The notes below the pieces were generated by a model. That model searched no databases. It was not told where the DNA came from and saw only the letters and a list, made by a program, of their open reading frames with translations. The position numbers and the translations under genes were made by a program. From Trifolium pratense (taxonomy: Eukaryota > Streptophyta > Magnoliopsida > Fabales > Fabaceae), in the NCBI RefSeq assembly GCF_020283565.1, contig NC_060062.1:7601322-7665321 (forward strand): a stretch of DNA of 64,000 nucleotides, read 5' to 3'. Positions 1 through 10,903 of this stretch are shown in pieces; positions within the stretch are counted from its first letter, which is position 1, and every line of letters begins with the position of its first letter.

Positions 1-84
1 AAAATAAAATAAAATATAAATATAAATAATTTGTTTTGGATGATTTGAAATTAGTTTGTAATATAAATTATAAAACACAGTCCG

Positions 85-300
85 CTACTTAAGTAGCAGA
101 TGAGTAAAAATAGGGCACCCAAGAAACTCGTAGGTAGCGGATGAGTAAAAAATAGGACACGCGAGAAACTCGTACGTAGCGGATGAGTAAAAATAGGGCG
201 CGCGAGAAAGTCGTAGGTAGCGGATGGGTAAAAATATGATGCACGAGAAACTCGTAAGTAGCGGATGTGTAAAAATAGGGCACGAGAAACTTGTAGGTAG
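85..300. repeat. 41-bp minisatellite, block 1
   Basis: About five imperfect copies of a 41-bp unit made of GTAGCGGATGAGTAAAAATA, then GGGCGCGCGAGAAACTC. The GCGCGC core is a CpG-rich palindrome. The same unit recurs at 878-1167, 14866-14897 and 22918-23111. Open frames across it are repeat artefacts. Confidence 0.9.
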
Positions 301-882
301 GGTTGGTAACAAGCTAGGCCAGGCCTTGATAGGCCTGAGCCTGACCTACAATTTTTCTTCAGACCTGAGCCTGGCCTGCGGCCTATCAAATGTTATCTTT
401 TTTGGCCTGGCCTGAGCCTTTTAAAAGCCTGGCCTGACCTTGTAGCCTACTTAAAAGCCTGTGTTACATTAAAGTTTCTCTATATAGTCTTTTTAAATAG
501 GCTAAACAGGCCTTAAAAAGTTCAAATTTAAATTTTTATAATTTCTACAACATTAAGAAAAATATAATAATATGATTAGCACAATAATTAAAAACTAATA
601 AAATAAATATATTTTATCTGTTTTGTCAAAAAAAAAATTCTCTGATATTTTGTATTTATATAAATAATATTTTTTTATAATATATAAATAATAATATTAT
701 ATAAATAATAATTATTATAAACAGGCCGGCCTATCAGGCTTCGTAGGCCTTTTTAGAAGCCTAAGCCTGGCCTATTTTTGTAAACAGGCCGTTTTCAAAG
801 CCTAAGCCTGGCATTTTTAATAACCAGGCCAGGCCAGACCGAAGGCCCCTGTAGGCCGCATGACCTATTCCCAACCTTACTC
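301..882. mobile_element. GGCCTG-rich MITE-like element, probably hAT-type
   Basis: A 582-bp insert interrupts the 41-bp minisatellite. The ends are short imperfect inverted repeats (GGTTGGTAAC on the left, an inverted GGTTGGGAAT on the right). GGCCTG-type repeats lie inverted near both ends, around an AT-rich middle without coding sequence. GTAGGTAG flanks both sides (293-300 and 883-890) and fits an 8-bp hAT-type target duplication, but that octamer is also part of the minisatellite, so the duplication is not independent evidence. Confidence 0.55.
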
Positions 883-1166
883 GTAGGTAGTGGATGAGTA
901 AAAATAGGGCGCGCGAGAAACTCGTACGTAGTGGATGAATAAAAATATGGCGCGCGAGAAACTCGTACGTAGCGGATGAATAAAAATAGGGCGCGCGAGA
1001 AACTCGTACGTAGCGGATGAGTAAAAATAGGGCGCGCGAGAAAGTCGTAGGTAGCGGATGAGTAAAAATATGACGCACGAGAAACTCGTAGCTAGTGGAT
1101 GAGTAAAAATAAGGCGCGCGAGAAACTCGTAGATAGGGGATGAGTAAAAATACGGCGCGCGAGAAT

Positions 1167-1167
<1 letters not shown>
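878..1167. repeat. 41-bp minisatellite, block 2
   Basis: About seven tandem copies of the unit seen at 85-300; successive TAAAAAT words are 41 bp apart (899 and 940). The array runs directly into a TA tract and element A. Its right-hand continuation appears 13.7 kb away at 14866, so the whole A-D chain sits inside this array. Confidence 0.9.

Positions 1168-1200
<33 letters not shown>
1168..1200. repeat. (TA)n tract left of element A
   Basis: About 33 bp of TA dinucleotides directly abut the GGGGGCTGC terminus of element A. Confidence 0.95.
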
Positions 1201-1202
<2 letters not shown>

Positions 1203-4200
1203 GGGCTGCTAATTTAGACCCAGTTAGGTCTAAATTAGCAAAGTGCACCTTTTGAGTTAGACCAAAATACCCATTCTTTTTATTTTTGACAAAGTATAGC
1301 AACAGGGACATATATGTAATTTCCATGATAAAAACACGCGCCCCCCATATCTCGCGAGCCCCCCATACCATTTCACCAAATCAGTTTCACGCGCCCCAAA
1401 AGAATGTAATCAACGCGCCGCATCTCTAAACTCATCGCAGATCCAACGAAAACCACCATCATCATCATCATCGCAGCCACCGTCCACCGTCACGATTCAA
1501 CGAAACCATCATCATCATCATCGCAACCACCATCGTTCTCTTTAATTTCAGAGAATCAACGATTCAACGAAACCATCATCATCATCATCATCATCGCAAC
1601 CACCATCAACATCGCAATTCAACGATCCAACGAAAACACCATCAACATCATCATCGCAACATACGGTATCCCTTCCATCTCTTGTATCTGTAATTCTATT
1701 TCATTTTTGTTCTGAATCTGAACTTTAATTGTGCGTTTTTGTTTTTATTTATGAAATTGTGTGTGTGGAAAACTATGAAACCATTTTGCTACTATAATGG
1801 TTTCATTCAATTGGGTCTACCTATGGTTTTGAAGAATTAACAAAAGTCAGGGATGAATAAATACTAGTCACTGATATTTGGATGAAACCATTGTGAATGT
1901 AGAATGGTTTCACTAATAAATAATCACTGATGTTCGGAGTCCTAATGGCTTTTTGACTAAGTTGTGAATATTTTATACTGATATTTGGATGAAACCATTG
2001 TGAATGTAGAATGGTTTCAGAGAGCTGTTTCCAAATGTTCGACTTGCTCTTGTCTCTTTTGTGGCATTTCTCATTTCTTTAACTCATGCATATGCATCAT
2101 CTCCTCATAATTGGCTCTGTGTAAATAGCTATCTTGGTTAGTGGCATGACAAACAAGGAACACGACTAATAGCTCCACGACCTGTGGACTTCAGTAGACT
2201 TGAGAAAAACTCGACTAACTCGTATTTGATTGTCTTTGCACATTCATCTAACCTTTGTTCGACTGAGAGAAACTCAACTAGATCTAAATTTGAAGACATG
2301 TTATACACATCAAAAGGCATACATGAATTTAGTATATTTACTCATGCATGATTCTTTAGAATTTTTTGACTGGAATAAAGGATTACTGAATATCGAAAAA
2401 GGATCGATTCTATGTGTTTATTCCATGCAAACCATATATGGGCTAGCTAAAGAGTTTTGGGCCAAAATATAGGTTGGCTCATTACAATTTCAGTTCAGAT
2501 GGTTTCTCTTTCAGTTCAGATGGCTATTGCTACAGAGGTTTGTTATCCGTGATAATGTGGATAATCATGGTCAAATGCGGCCAATACAGACTCGATTGCA
2601 GTCATATTACATTCACAGACACATGAAAAACCTTGATGTCGTGGCCAAGATAGTTGTTGCTAACTTTGATTTTCATGTTAAGATACCATTTTGGTATTGG
2701 GTTATTCATTGATATATTGGTTGTTTATGTGTATAGAATACCATTTTTGTTTAAAATTGGATGACACTGGCTATGAAACCATTTAATATGCACGGATTGA
2801 ATCACCAAATGCCCAAATAATGTTTTCCAACTTCTTATTCTCATCTATTGTGTAATCATATTGGAAGGCATCATCTAACTCTTTCAACCCTTTACACAAT
2901 TTCAAGACATCTAAAGCATCATTTTGTTTGTCAATACCATTTTGGTTTTGAAGGAAATTCCTAATATCTTTATCCATAAATGGTAGACTACCTACATCTA
3001 TTCCTTTCTCTAATTCAAGCAATCTCATTGTGACATTAATGGAACAACCAGCTTTATGCATCATTAGTATACGGTTTTGGTCAACAACCGGGATGTTACG
3101 ATAAGCAGGGAGAAATTGAACCTCTTTCTCATCTAACAAATCATGGTTGTGGACATTGTTGAAATATATTACCACCCATTTTTCTTCCGATCCAATTGTC
3201 TCTTTAGCAACCACCAATCTCGCACTACAACTACACCTTGAAGCTTTCCGTTTCCTTTGACTTTCCAGTTCATTAACTTTGACTGGTTTAGAAACCCCGG
3301 ATCGATGACAAACGAACTCTCTTTTGTAAACTGTTTGTGGATTTCCCTCATCAGTAGTGTTTCTATAAACGTGATGACGTCTAATTGAGAAACCACTTCT
3401 TTGTGCAAACGAAGAGTAAAAATTATAAGCATCATCATCACTATCAAATATTTGAGGGAAATCAACATTTGTAAGAAGTTCAATTTCATCAATATCAACT
3501 TCATCCAGTACTTCAGTCGACATGTCTAATCTTATAGTTTAAATCTGAACATATCAAAGTAATAACATATCAATTCATAACTCAAAAATCATATGAACTC
3601 AAAATCAGCACAAAAAAAACCATAAAACAGATCAAATAAAATGCATCAATTATCTGAAACCATTATACCATCAAAATGGTTTCAGAGTACAACAATCTGA
3701 AACCATTCTACCATCACATAATTTCATAAAATCAAAATAAACGCACAATTTCATAGTTCATGAAAAATAAACAGGAGCATAAATCATGCACATATAGCAA
3801 ACGAAACGCATGTATGATTGTTGCAGAAATCACATAGATGATTGTTCATGAGAAAACAAACAGGAGCATGTATGATTGTTGCAGAAATCACATAGATGGA
3901 AACGAAACACATAAGTTTAACTAATCAATATAGCAAACGAAACGTAGTAATGAAGTGTTGAAGATGAAATTGTGATGGTATGCGTTCATGAACTATCTAT
4001 GTGAATGATGATGTTGAAGATGAAAACATACGAATATTTGGGATGGTGATGGTGATTGCACGACGATGAACCTTGGCGTAGCTTGTTCGCCGATGGTGAT
4101 GGTGATTGCACGATGATGAAGATGATGATGACGGCGATGGTGAAGAGTTGGGTCGCGATTTGGGGGCGCGTGTGGCGCGTTGATTTGGGCTTCTACAGTA

Positions 4201-4389
4201 ATCGTGTTCTGTAGAAATGGGGGGCGCGAAAAGAAGAGCTATGGGGGGCGCGCTAAAAAAAACAGTTACAATGACATCACTGCCCTTCTATATCCTTCTA
4301 ATTAATTAATAGTTATTGGGGTATTTGTGTCTAACTCAAAAGGTGCACCTTGCTAACTTAGACCTAACTAGGGTCTAAGTTAGCAAACC

Positions 4390-4391
<2 letters not shown>
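1201..4391. mobile_element. TA-anchored palindrome-ended element A (3.2 kb)
   Basis: The left end is GGGGGCTGC, then a palindrome with GCTAATTTAGACC arms, then AAAGTGCACC. The right end is the inverted counterpart with GCTAACTTAGACC arms and an outer GGGGTTTGC. Both ends then share inverted sequence including a TTGGACCAAAATAC-like word. CAT/CAC-rich trinucleotide tracts (1453-1660) have GATGATG-rich counterparts at 3950-4150, so the arms are long. Inverted ATGAAACCATT..AATGGTTTCAT pairs occur near 1768, 1881, 1988 and 3655. The interior carries a FAR1-type ORF on the minus strand (2783-3523). The lifestyle resembles MITEs known to sit in TA microsatellites (rice Micron) and foldback elements, but I recognise no named family. 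Confidence 0.75.
2783..3523 (-). CDS. FAR1/FHY3-type DNA-binding domain protein, catalytic part missing
   Basis: A 246-aa ORF with an ATG at 3523. It matches the N-terminal FAR1 DNA-binding domain of FAR1-RELATED SEQUENCE proteins, which are transcription factors domesticated from Mutator-like (MULE) transposases. Visible features are the DSDDDAYNFYSSFA start near residue 28, a Cys at the FVCHRSG strand, the basic Cys-rich RKRKASRCSCSARL segment near residue 92, and the HNHDL zinc-ligand signature near residue 125. The protein stops at WAFGDSIRAY, just where family members enter the MULE catalytic core, so the DDE region, SWIM finger and nuclear-export parts are absent. The stop lies beside an AATGGTTTCA motif of the host element. 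It may be a captured gene fragment, a remnant of the element's own transposase, or a functional DNA-binding-only protein. Confidence 0.8.
   Translation of the reverse strand: MSTEVLDEVDIDEIELLTNVDFPQIFDSDDDAYNFYSSFAQRSGFSIRRHHVYRNTTDEGNPQTVYKREFVCHRSGVSKPVKVNELESQRKRKASRCSCSARLVVAKETIGSEEKWVVIYFNNVHNHDLLDEKEVQFLPAYRNIPVVDQNRILMMHKAGCSINVTMRLLELEKGIDVGSLPFMDKDIRNFLQNQNGIDKQNDALDVLKLCKGLKELDDAFQYDYTIDENKKLENIIWAFGDSIRAY

Positions 4392-4449
<58 letters not shown>
4392..4449. repeat. (TA)n tract between elements A and B
   Basis: 58 bp of TA repeats separate the type-2 end of A from the type-2 end of B. No other sequence lies between them. Confidence 0.95.
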
Positions 4450-4451
<2 letters not shown>

Positions 4452-6388
4452 GGTTTGCTAACTTAGACCCTAGTTTGGTCTAAGTTAGCAAGGTGCATCT
4501 TTTCAATTGGACCAAAATACTCATTCTTTTAATTTTTGAAAGAATAGAGCAACAGGGGCATTTCTGTAATTTTACATAAAAAAAAAATAACAACACGCGC
4601 CCCACCTTCTTAAACAATTAATAGACGTGGATCCAGTGTCGCGCGCGTACGGAAGGACCATGGTTACAGACCGTTGATTTCCATCAGACAGCCAAGATGT
4701 GATCTCATTAAGACTGTCTGATCAATCAGACAGCCCGGATCATCCTGATCTATCAGATCATCCTGTCTGCGCCACACTAGATTATAAGCTGGAGAGAGAA
4801 AATTTTGCTTTTGAAAAAGGCAGCCACGTGTCAGCATATGAATGGGTTTGCGTGATTTTTTTCATTTTATACTTTAAACTCGATTATTTCGTCGTAAATT
4901 AATTTTTTATTTTTTATTTTTTATACCAAAATTCATAATTTTTTTTCTCTACAAATAGAGACTTGGTTCGTTTGATTTGGACACCGAAAAAAAAAACGCA
5001 ATTTTTCACTACTTTAAACTCGATTATTTCGTCGTAAATTAATTTTTTATTTTTTATTTTTTATACCAAAATTCATAATTTTTTTTTTCCTACAAATAGA
5101 GACTTGGTTCGTTTGATTTGGACACCGAAATCCTTCTGAAACCATTTATATGGTAGAATGGTTTCAGAGAGTTGTAATCTGAAACCATTTTGCTGGTAGA
5201 ATGGTTTCAGTAAGTTGATTATTGGTTATTTGCTTCTGAAACCATTTAGCTTGTAGAATGGTTGCACATAGTTGTATTCTGAAACCATTTTACTGGTAGA
5301 ATGGTTTCAGTGAGTAATTTATTAATTGTGTTTGCTTCTGAAACCATTTATCTGGTAGAATGGTTTCAGAGAGTTGTAATCTGAAACCATTTTGCTGGTA
5401 GAATGGTTTCAGTAAGTTGATTATTAGTTATTTGCTTCTGAAACCATTTAGCTTGTAGAATGATTGCACATAGTTGTATTCTGAAACCATTTATCTGGTA
5501 CAATGGTTTCAGAGAGTTGTAATCTGAAACCATTTTGCTGGTAGAATGGTTTCAGTAAGTTGATTATTAGTTATTTGCTTCTGAAACCATTTAGCTTGTA
5601 GAATGGTTGCACATAGTTGTATTCTGAAACCATTTTACTGGTAGAATGGTTTCAGTGAGTAATTTATTAATTGTGTTTGCTTCTGAAACCATTTATCTGG
5701 TAGAATGGTTTCAGAGAGTTGTAATCTGAAACCATTTTGCTGGTAGAATGGTTTCAGTAAGTTGATTATTAGTTATTTGATGAGATTAAGGTAGTGAAAA
5801 ATTGGGTTTTTTTTTTCTGTGTCCAAATCAAACGAACCAAGTCTCTATTTGTAGAGAAAAAAAAATTATGAATTTTGGTATAAAAAATAAAAAATAAAAA
5901 ATTAATTTACGACGAAATAATCGAGTTTAAAGTAGTGAAAAATTGCGTTTTTTTTTCGGTGTCCAAATCAAACAAACCAAGTCTCTATTTGTAGAGAAAA
6001 AAAAATTATGAATTTTGGTATAAAAAATAAAAAATTAATTTACGACGAAATAATCGAGTTTAAAGTATAAAATGGAAAAAAATTAACGCAGCCAATCACA
6101 TCATGACACGTGGCCTGCCTTTTTCAGAATTTTCTCTCTCCGCGTCATCCAGCAAGCACCACGCGCGTTTGTCGGCGCGTGTGATTCACGCGCGCTGATC
6201 TTGTCCACTAACATGCTGCCACGTGTCCTGGGGGGGAAAAAGAAGTGGGGGCGCGTGTACTGTTGCGTAAAATTACAGAAATGCCCCTGTTGCTCTATTC
6301 TTCCAAAAAATTAAAAAATGGGTATTTTTGTCCAACTCAAAAGGTGCACCTTGCTAATTTAGACCCAGTTGGGTCTAAATTAGCAGCC

Positions 6389-6391
<3 letters not shown>
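4450..6391. mobile_element. TA-anchored palindrome-ended element B, foldback-like (1.9 kb)
   Basis: The left end is GGGGTTTGC followed by a GCTAACTTAGACC palindrome. The right end is the inverse of GGGGGCTGC followed by a GCTAATTTAGACC palindrome. The arms (about 4450-5130 and 5800-6391) are inverted copies of each other, giving a foldback structure. Each arm holds a tandem pair of about 130 bp containing CTACAAATAGAGACTTGG and an AT-rich stretch (4869-5128; inverted at 5815-6070), which looks promoter-like. The centre is the hairpin array described separately. No ORF of known type is present, so the element is non-autonomous. Confidence 0.8.
5135..5766. repeat. Array of AAACCATT/AATGGTTT inverted-repeat units in element B
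   Basis: About 13 units of CTGAAACCATT, a roughly 10-nt spacer such as TTGCTGGTAG, then AATGGTTTCAG. Each unit is an 11-bp-arm inverted repeat. Units are separated by 10-25-bp linkers that alternate in a fixed order, giving a higher-order period of about 201 bp (starts at 5136, 5337 and 5681, with one shortened repeat). Some units have AATGGTTGCAC in place of the right arm. This is not a CRISPR: the linkers repeat and the host is eukaryotic. Confidence 0.9.

Positions 6392-6429
<38 letters not shown>
6392..6429. repeat. (TA)n tract between elements B and C
   Basis: 38 bp of TA repeats join the type-1 end of B to the type-2 end of C. Confidence 0.95.
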
Positions 6430-6432
<3 letters not shown>

Positions 6433-8104
6433 GTTTTCTAACTTAGACCCTAGTTAGGTCTAAGTTAGCAAGGTGCACCTTTTCAATTGGACCAAAATAC
6501 CAATTCTTTTTAATTAATTAACCAAAATACCCATTAATAGACGCGTATCCAGTGTCGCGCGCGTACCGAAGGACCATGGTTACAGACCGTTGATTTCCAT
6601 CAGACAGCCAAGATCTGATCTCATCAAGACTGTCTGATCAATCCGACAGCCCAGATCATCCTGATCCATCAGATTCCAGCGCGTGCGCCACACTGGATTA
6701 CACCCTGGAGAGAGAAAAATTTGCTTTTTAAAAGTAGGACACGTGTCACACAATGGTTGGTTGGACGTGATTTTTGTTCATTTAATACTTTGAATTCAAT
6801 TATTTCGTTGTAAATTAATTTTTTATTTTTTTATTTTTATACCAAAATTCATAATTTTTTTTTCCTACAAATAGAGACTTGGTTCGTTTGATTTGGACAC
6901 CGAAAAAAAAATGCAATTTTGCACTACCTTAATCTCATTTTTTGTCTACTAAATACGTTACTTGTGTGTTGTAATTTAACACGCACCACTCAACCAACTC
7001 ACTGAAACCATTATACCAGGAAAATAGTAGATAATATTCTGGAACTTTTGGTATATTTTATGAAATTTTTGGAGACCTGAAACTATTTTTAGTTAATTAA
7101 ATGAGATAAAACGGTAATTAAAAACTAATGTTTGCTTCTGAAACCATTTTACTGGTAGAATGGTTGCACATAGTTGTATTATGAAACCATTTTACTGGTA
7201 GAATGGTTTCAATGAGTAATTTATTAATTGTGTTTGCTTCTGAAACCATTTATCTGGTACAATGGTTTCAGAGAGTTGTAATCTGAAACCATTTTGCTGG
7301 TAGAATGGTTTCAGTAAGTTGATTATTAGTTATTTGCTTCTGAAACCATTTAGCTTGTAGAATGGTTGCACATAGTTGTACTCTGAAACTATTTTACTGG
7401 TAGAATGGTTTCAGTGAGTAATTTATTAATTGTGTTTGCTTCTGAAACCATTTTGCTGGTAGAATGGTTTCAGTAAGTTGATTCTTAGTTATTTGCTTCT
7501 GAAACCATTTAGCTGGTAGAATGGTTTCAGAGATTTGTACTCTGAAACCATTTTCCTGGTAGAATGGTTTCAGTGAGTTGATGTAAGGTAGTGAAAAATG
7601 AGATTAAGGTAGTGAAAAATTGGGTTTTTTTTTCTGTGTCCAAATCAAACGAACCAAGTCTCTATTTGTAGAGAAAAAAAAATTATGAATTTTGGTATAA
7701 AAATAAAAAATAAAAAATTAATTTACAACGAAATAATTGAGTTCAAAGTATTAAATGGAAAAAAATCACGCCCAGCCAATCAGACAGCGACACGTGTCCT
7801 GCTTTTAAAAAGTAGTTTCTTCTCTCTCCAGGGTGTAATCCAGTGTGGTGCACGCGCTGGAATCTGATGGATTCGGATGATCTGGGCTGTCTGATTGATC
7901 AGACAGTCTTGATGAGATCAGAGCTTGGCTGTCTGATGGAAATCAACGGCCTGTAACCATGGTCCTGCGGTACGCGCGCGACACTGGATCCGCGTCCATT
8001 GATGGTAATTTGGTTAATTAATTAAAAAGAATGAGTATTTTGGTCAAACTGAAAAGGTGCACCTTGCTAACTTAGACCCAACTGGGTCTAAGTTAGCAGC
8101 CCCC
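6430..8104. mobile_element. TA-anchored palindrome-ended element C (1.7 kb)
   Basis: The left terminus is GGGGTTTTC with a CTAACTTAGACC palindrome. The right terminus is the inverse of GGGGGCTGC with a GCTAACTTAGACC palindrome. The arms at 6430-6920 and 7610-8104 are inverted copies, including the CAGACAG-rich segment (6600-6670 against 7870-7940) and the ACAAATAGAGACTTGG unit. A hairpin array fills the middle. Overall it is a shorter sibling of element B with the same orientation of end types. There is no coding sequence. Confidence 0.8.
7135..7582. repeat. AAACCATT/AATGGTTT inverted-repeat array in element C
   Basis: About nine units of the same inverted repeat as in element B, with the same alternating linkers (AGAGTTGTAAT, TAAGTTGATT, TGAGTAATTTATTAATTG). 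The shared linker order points to common descent of the B and C arrays rather than independent expansion. Confidence 0.85.
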
Positions 8105-8118
8105 ATATATATATATAT

Positions 8119-10903
8119 TTTTGATCTGGAAAAACCCCCTGAGAGTAGGAAGAAGGGTAAAATAGAAAGGTTAATAACTTATAAAGGTAGAAGAAAAAAT
8201 CCCCCAGATACTTATAAGTATTCCTACAAGAAAAAACGTAGAAAAAATTATTCTAAACCAAAATATAAGGATTATACTCCTAACTTTAGTAGAAAAAGAA
8301 AAGCTAAAAAGCTTGACATAACTTGCCACAAATGTGGGAAGATTGGTCATTATGCCAATCAATGTAGGACTAAAAAAGCCCTAAATGAAATTGAGGATGA
8401 AGAACTTAGAAATCAGCTAGAGAAGGTTCTTCTTAATTCTAATTCTGAATCTGAAGCTGAGTCCTCTGATGATGAGGTTAGTTATAGTTCTTCTTCAGAC
8501 ACATCTGACAATAATAATTGTCAATGTAATGAACTAAGTTATTGGAAATCCATAGTAGAAATGAATGGTCTAAATGTTTTGACCAATGAACAGGATGAAG
8601 CTTTAAAAGCTTTAGAATCCATATCAGATGATAATCTAAGAAGAAAGTTAATAGAAACTTTAATAAGGGATAACTCTAGAGAAAAAACTCCCCTAGTTAC
8701 AGAAGCCCCTTATCAGCTTAGCGAGGTCTTATCTAGGTTTCGTCAATCTAATAAACGAGAAACTCCTGTTTCTATAAATGATTTAAAAAGAGAAATAAAT
8801 CTTTTAAAATCTGAAATTTCTTATATTAAGAAAAACAATGATGTTCTAGCTAAAAGAATTAGTTTATTAGAAAATTCTAATAAAATAGAAAATATTGTTT
8901 CTAGAGATAACAGTCCATCATCTAGCAATAGCTATCTTAGTCTTCTTGAAAGAGTTACATCACAAAAATGGTTTGTTAAAATAACTCTTGTTATTAATAA
9001 AAGTTTTATTCTTGAAAATGAGGTTGCCCTTGTGGATAGTGGTGCAGACCTTAATTGTATTCAAGAAGGAATAATTCCGACGAAATATTTTGTAAAAACT
9101 ACTCAATCTTTAACTCAGGCAGGAGGAGATAAACTCCAAGTTAATTATAAATTATCTAATGCCTATATTTGTAACAAAAATATTTGTTTACCAACCCATT
9201 TTATATTAGTTAAAAATTTAACTCACAGAATTATATTAGGTACTCCTTTTTTGCATAACATTATGCCTATTATTAATATTGATCAAAAGGGAATTACTAC
9301 TTTTATAAATGATCAAAAAATTACTTTTGAATTTATAACAGATCCTCAAACTAGGATGTTAAATGAAGTCAAAGATATCCTTTTAAAAAAAGAAAAACAA
9401 TTATGTTTTTTAAAAGAAGAAATTAGTGTGCTTAATATTAATGAGCAACTTGAAACTTATGATATTAAAAAGAAAATTAAGTCTTTAGAACAGGAATTTA
9501 CTACAGAAATCTGTAATGATCTCCCAAATGCTTTTTGGGATAGAAAGAAACATGTTGTTTCTTTACCTTATATAGATGACTTTAATGAAAGTCAGATCCC
9601 TACTAAAGCTAGGCCAGCCCAAATGAACAATGATTACCTAAATTTGTGTAAAAAAGAAATACAATCTCTTTTAGACAAAGGTCTAATTAGACACTCTAAG
9701 TCTCCTTGGAGTTGTACTGCTTTCTATGTTAATAAGGCAGCTGAGAAGGAACGAGGAGTTCCTAGATTAGTAATCAATTATAAACCTCTTAATAAGGTTT
9801 TAAAATGGATTAGGTATCCTATTCCTAATAAAAAAGATTTATTAGATAGATTAAGTGATGCTTTAATCTTCTCAAAATTTGATATGAAATCAGGATACTG
9901 GCAAATCCAGATAACTGAAAATGATAAATATAAAACAGCTTTTACTGTACCGTTTGGACAGTTTGAATGGAATGTACTTCCATTTGGATTAAAAAATGCT
10001 CCTTCTGAATTTCAGAAAATCATGAATGATATTTTTAATCCATATTCTGAATTCATAATAGTTTATATTGATGATGTTTTAGTATTTTCTAAAACAATTG
10101 ATCAACATATAAAGCATTTAAAAATATTTAAGAATGTTGTTAAAAACAATGGTTTAGTCTTATCGGCTACCAAGATGAAAATATTTCAAACTAAAGTTAG
10201 ATTTCTAGGTCATATGATTGACCAAGGAACTATAATTCCTATAGAAAGAAGCATTGAATTTGCTTCCAAATTTCCTGATGTCATGTTAGACAAAACCCAA
10301 TTACAGAGATTTTTAGGAAGTTTGAATTATATTTCAGACTATTACAAGAATTTATCCAGTGATACTGCAATTCTTTATAATAGGCTTAAAAATAAGCCTG
10401 ACCCTTGGACGGATGCTCATACAAAGGCAGTCCAGAGAATTAAAACTAGGGTTAAATGCCTTCCTTGTTTATCTTTGGCAAATCCAAAGTTGTTTAAAAT
10501 AGTAGAAACTGATGCTTCTAATATTGGCTATGGAGGAATATTAAAACAAGTCAATCCTGAAACTAATAAAGAAGTTTTGGTGAGATTCACCTCTGGTAAA
10601 TGGAACCAGACTCAGTCGAAATATTCGACTATTAAGAAAGAAATGCTTTCTATTATTAAATGTATTTCAAAATTTCAGAGTGATTTATTAAATCAAAAAT
10701 TTCTTTTAAGAATTGATTGTAGCTCTGCTAAATCAATCATTGAAAAGGATGTAAAAACCCTTGTAGCAAAACATATTTTTGCTAGTTGGCAGGCTCAATT
10801 ATCTGCTTTTGAATTTGATATTCAATATATTAAAGGAGAAAATAATTCTCTTGCTGATTATTTAACCCGTGAATTTTTGCAGGGTAATGACAACCCCTTA
10901 TAG
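8119..10903 (+). pseudogene. Pararetroviral ORF1 fragment: zinc knuckle, protease, RT, RNase H
   Basis: The frame is open from the TA tract to a TAG at 10901, about 928 codons, with no start codon of its own because the 5' part is gone. In order it shows a Lys/Arg-rich segment, a CCHC zinc knuckle (CHKCGKIGHYANQC, near 8325) of the coat region, a Ser/Glu-rich acidic stretch, a coiled-coil-like segment, a retropepsin with DSGAD at about 9035, reverse transcriptase with YIDDV at about 10063, and RNase H with ETDAS near 10507 and the later Glu and Asp residues in place. In the virus this polyprotein would make the capsid and copy the pregenomic RNA. No internal stop or frameshift was seen, which suggests a rather recent or slowly decaying copy. 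Confidence 0.8.

Noticed and set aside
877..1371. 164-aa minus-strand ORF at the minisatellite
   Set aside because: It is made of 41-bp repeat units, TA repeats and an element terminus; 41 bp is not a multiple of three, so it is chance.
5135..5766. CRISPR-like array of repeats and spacers
   Set aside because: The linkers are themselves repeated and the host is a plant; the repeats are inverted-repeat units of a transposable element.
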